Source of the DNA: CAZOMR01 sp964580655
GTDB taxonomy: Bacteria; RBG-13-61-14; CAZOMR01
NCBI GenBank assembly: GCA_964580655.1
Contig: CAZOMR010000053.1
Span: forward strand, 1-15,219
DNA length: 15,219 nt
Direction: 5' to 3'
A model generated the notes under the pieces. The model saw nothing but the letters and a program-made list of their open reading frames with translations, ran no database searches and was not told the DNA's origin. The number at the start of each line of letters is the position of its first letter. Position 1 is the stretch's first letter. Position numbers and translations under genes: made by a program. Of this stretch, positions 13,129-15,219 are shown piece by piece.

Positions 13129-14979
13129 TCAGTCCGGCGGGAATTGTTTTTGCCAGTTGATTTTTTCATGCCATTCCGGCTGGTCGTTTTTATCCAGGAT
13201 GAATGGTCCCATAACGAGAAAATCCATTTTAGTTCTCATGAAGCATTTGTAAGCATGTTCCGGTGTGCACACTATGGGCTCACCCCTGACATTGAAGGAT
13301 GTATTGATGACTACCGGGCAACCGGTAAGGTCCTTGAAGCTTTTTATCATCTCGTGAAATACGGGGTTATCCTCGTTTGAGACGGTCTGTAAGCGGGCTG
13401 AATAATCCACATGCGTTACCGCGGGGATGTCAGAGCGCTTTACTTTTAGTTTCTCCAAGCCGAAGAGCCTGCGCTCATGGTCTGTCATCTGCCTTCTACG
13501 CTCACTTTTTACCGGAGCGGTCAAAAGCATGTACGGGCTTTCAGCCTCTATCTCGAAATAATTGGATACCTCTTCCCGAAGCACAGTCGGGGCAAAAGGC
13601 CGGAAGGACTCTCGAAACTTGATCTTCCGGTTGATGAGACTCTGCATGTCCCGGCTCCTGGCATCTCCGAGAATACTCCGGGCCCCCAATGCCCGTGGCC
13701 CGAACTCCATCCTTCCCTGAAACCATCCGATGACCTTTTGATCCGCGATCAGCTCGGCTATCCTGCGTGGAATCTTTTCCGCGGGAATCTTCTTATAGGG
13801 AATTTTATTTTCCTCCAGAAATTTTTCTATCTGGTCCTCCGAGAATTCCGGTCCAAGCAGGCTTGCTCCCTGTTTGTCATGAACCCCGTCAGTCGTCCTT
13901 GGATTACCAAGATACCTGTACCAGACCTGGAGTGCCGCTCCGAGTGCCCCTCCTGCATCCCCTGCGGCAGGCTGGATCCAGATGTTCTCAAAAGGGCCCT
14001 CACGCAGGACCCTGCCGTTGCCCACGCAGTTCAATGCCACGCCTCCTGCCAGACACAGGTTCTTCTGGCCCGTGACACTGTACACATGCCGGGACATCTT
14101 GAGCATGACCTCCTCTATTACCTCCTGCACTGACCGGGCAAGGTCCATCTCACGCTGGGTGATCTCGGTCTCAGGAACTCTAGGCGGCCCTCCGAATAGC
14201 CGGGAGAATCTGGAGTTGGTCATTGTCAGGCCGATCATGTAGTTGAAGTATTTGAGGTTGAGTTTGAATGAGCCGTCGTCCCTTATGTCAATCAAGTCAT
14301 TTTTTATCAGGTCCACATAGCGCGGCTCTCCGTAAGGGGCAAGGCCCATGAGCTTGTATTCCCCGGAGTTGACCCTGAAGCCGGTGAAATATGTAAAGGC
14401 CGAGTAAAGCAGGCCAAGTGAATGCGGAAACTTGATCTCCGCAAGAATTTTAAACCCGTTTCCCTTTCCAGTGCCGTAGCTTGTGGTAGTCCATTCGCCC
14501 ACCCCGTCCAGGGTGATAAAAGCGGCCTCGAAAAATGGCGAAGGGTAAAACGCACTGGCCGCGTGAGAGTCGTGATGTTCCGGGAAGAGAATCTTGCCTT
14601 TGAATCCCAGGCCATCCTGGATCAGCTCCCGAATCCAGAGTTTGCGCTTGAGCCAGAGCGGCATGGCAAGAGAAAAACTTCGTATCCCGAGAGGGGCATA
14701 CATGAGATAGGTCTTGAGGAGACGCTCGAACTTGATAAAGGGCTTGTCGTAGAAAGCTACATAAGAAAGATCATCCCCACGGATGCCCCCTGCGGACAGG
14801 CAGAAGCGGATGGCATTCTCCGGAAACTCCGGATCATGCTTCCTTCGAGTAAACCTCTCCTCCTGCGCCGCGGCAATAACCTCGCCATCACGCACAAGGC
14901 ACGCCGCGCTGTCATGATAAAAAGCCGAGATTCCCAGAATATCCGTGGACACTTTACTAAGTAAAGATAACACAGGCAT
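13129..14979 (-). CDS. Carbamoyltransferase, NodU/CmcH family
   Basis: Predicted cytoplasmic enzyme that transfers a carbamoyl group from carbamoyl phosphate, via carbamoyl adenylate, to a hydroxyl of a sugar or secondary metabolite; the acceptor is not evident here. The 616-residue length fits. The Kae1-like N-terminal part shows ILGISAFYHDSAA (14-26), EHHDSHAASAFYPS (134-147, with H135 and H139 for metal), TLDGVGEWTT (157-166), GEYKLMGLAPYG (206-217) and CLAGGVALNC (309-318). The C-terminal part holds QGRMEFGPRALGARSIL (421-437) and the end block VVINTSFNVRGEPIVCTPEHA (from 556). Neither the ATG at 14979 nor the GTG at 14952 has a clear Shine-Dalgarno; the GTG would place the N terminus closer to typical family members. 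The gene is convergent to the rest and stands alone. Confidence 0.92.
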   Translation of the reverse strand: MPVLSLLSKVSTDILGISAFYHDSAACLVRDGEVIAAAQEERFTRRKHDPEFPENAIRFCLSAGGIRGDDLSYVAFYDKPFIKFERLLKTYLMYAPLGIRSFSLAMPLWLKRKLWIRELIQDGLGFKGKILFPEHHDSHAASAFYPSPFFEAAFITLDGVGEWTTTSYGTGKGNGFKILAEIKFPHSLGLLYSAFTYFTGFRVNSGEYKLMGLAPYGEPRYVDLIKNDLIDIRDDGSFKLNLKYFNYMIGLTMTNSRFSRLFGGPPRVPETEITQREMDLARSVQEVIEEVMLKMSRHVYSVTGQKNLCLAGGVALNCVGNGRVLREGPFENIWIQPAAGDAGGALGAALQVWYRYLGNPRTTDGVHDKQGASLLGPEFSEDQIEKFLEENKIPYKKIPAEKIPRRIAELIADQKVIGWFQGRMEFGPRALGARSILGDARSRDMQSLINRKIKFRESFRPFAPTVLREEVSNYFEIEAESPYMLLTAPVKSERRRQMTDHERRLFGLEKLKVKRSDIPAVTHVDYSARLQTVSNEDNPVFHEMIKSFKDLTGCPVVINTSFNVRGEPIVCTPEHAYKCFMRTKMDFLVMGPFILDKNDQPEWHEKINWQKQFPPD

Positions 14980-15017
14980 GCCAGCGGTTCAAGACTATAT
15001 TGACCAGGACATTCCCC

Positions 15018-15036
15018 AAAAATCACCCTGATTTTT
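15018..15036. repeat. AT-rich inverted repeat upstream of carbamoyltransferase
   Basis: AAAAATCA (15018-15025) and TGATTTTT (15029-15036) are perfect complements around a CCC centre. The site lies about 40 bp upstream of the carbamoyltransferase start, where an operator or leader hairpin could act. Its role is unknown. Confidence 0.45.
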
Positions 15037-15059
15037 CTGTAAGTCTAATAACAGAGCCT

Positions 15060-15134
15060 GCGGCACAATAGCGGGTTTTGCCCATTGTAAGGGAGACCAG
15101 TCGGCCTACAGCCCGTCTGGGTCGCCCCTACCGC
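15060..15134. other. Potential three-way-junction structure
   Basis: GCGG (15060-15063) can pair with CCGC (15131-15134), closing two internal hairpins. Hairpin 1: ACAAT (15065-15069) with ATTGT (15084-15088), and GGG (15073-15075) with CCC (15081-15083). Hairpin 2: GGG-A-GACC-AG (15091-15100) with CT-G-GGTC-G-CCC (15117-15127), extended by CGG (15102-15104) with CCG (15113-15115). On the minus strand this would be the 5' leader of the carbamoyltransferase; on the plus strand it could be a separate RNA. It matches no riboswitch or RNA family I can name. Not confirmed by folding. Confidence 0.3.
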
Positions 15135-15197
15135 CAACCTCTTGAAATCAGTTCTTCGTCCCCACATGTGCCCCTTTAACCAGGGCTGTCATTCATG

Positions 15198-15219
15198 CCT
15201 GCCAAAACCTTGGCGCAGG
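15198..15219. repeat. Inverted repeat at window edge
   Basis: CCTGCCAA (15198-15205) and TTGGCGCAGG (15210-15219) pair as CCTG/CAGG and CCAA/TTGG around an AACC loop, with a 2-nt bulge. It may belong to a terminator or to the structured leader next to it; the window ends here so context is missing. Confidence 0.35.

Noticed and set aside
1..15219. tRNA or rRNA genes
   Set aside because: I looked for T-loop-like GGTTCGA-N-TCC segments and rRNA-like stretches and saw none that fold into a gene.

Overview
The window reads as a chromosomal segment of a Gram-negative anaerobe, most likely a member of the Desulfobacterota (former Deltaproteobacteria). This is inferred from the gene order ilvC – psd – pssA – leuA – leuC, which I recall from sulfate- and metal-reducing members of that group, from the short LeuC form, and from a small Cys-rich protein (12434-12685) of a type I associate with them. 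No 16S or other marker gene is present, so the assignment is tentative.

Layout. (1) 1-1128: promoter-like leader and ilvC, the branched-chain amino acid reductoisomerase. (2) 1129-4982: a visibly AT-rich, three-gene restriction-modification operon (DNA methyltransferase, a Cys-rich protein of unknown function, and a TdeIII-like restriction endonuclease). It sits between ilvC and psd, which I expect to be close neighbours in relatives, and intergenic repeats lie on both sides in opposite orientation. A perfect 8+1+8 palindrome overlaps a -10-like hexamer upstream of the methyltransferase, whose first ~70 residues look like a helix-turn-helix, so autoregulation by the methyltransferase is a reasonable hypothesis. 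(3) 4983-8114: psd, pssA and leuA, tightly coupled (4-bp overlap, then 1-bp gap); the first two make phosphatidylethanolamine from CDP-diacylglycerol and serine, and leuA commits 2-ketoisovalerate to leucine. (4) 8332-12390: leuC, then lspA, lgt and a B12-binding radical SAM gene; lspA-lgt-radical SAM are abutting or overlapping. leuD is not found next to leuC. (5) 12434-12685: a small Cys-rich protein. (6) 12686-13128: a repeat-rich intergenic stretch. (7) 13129-14979, minus strand: a NodU/CmcH-type carbamoyltransferase. (8) 14980-15219: its upstream region, with striking potential RNA or DNA secondary structure.

The housekeeping genes link branched-chain amino acid synthesis, phospholipid synthesis and lipoprotein maturation. 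The most unusual points are the restriction-modification operon with its unexplained middle gene and candidate self-regulation, a ketol-acid reductoisomerase whose cofactor loop looks adapted to NADH, a 46-bp intergenic repeat family, and the three-way-junction-like structure upstream of the carbamoyltransferase. All assignments come from reading the sequence; no database search was run.
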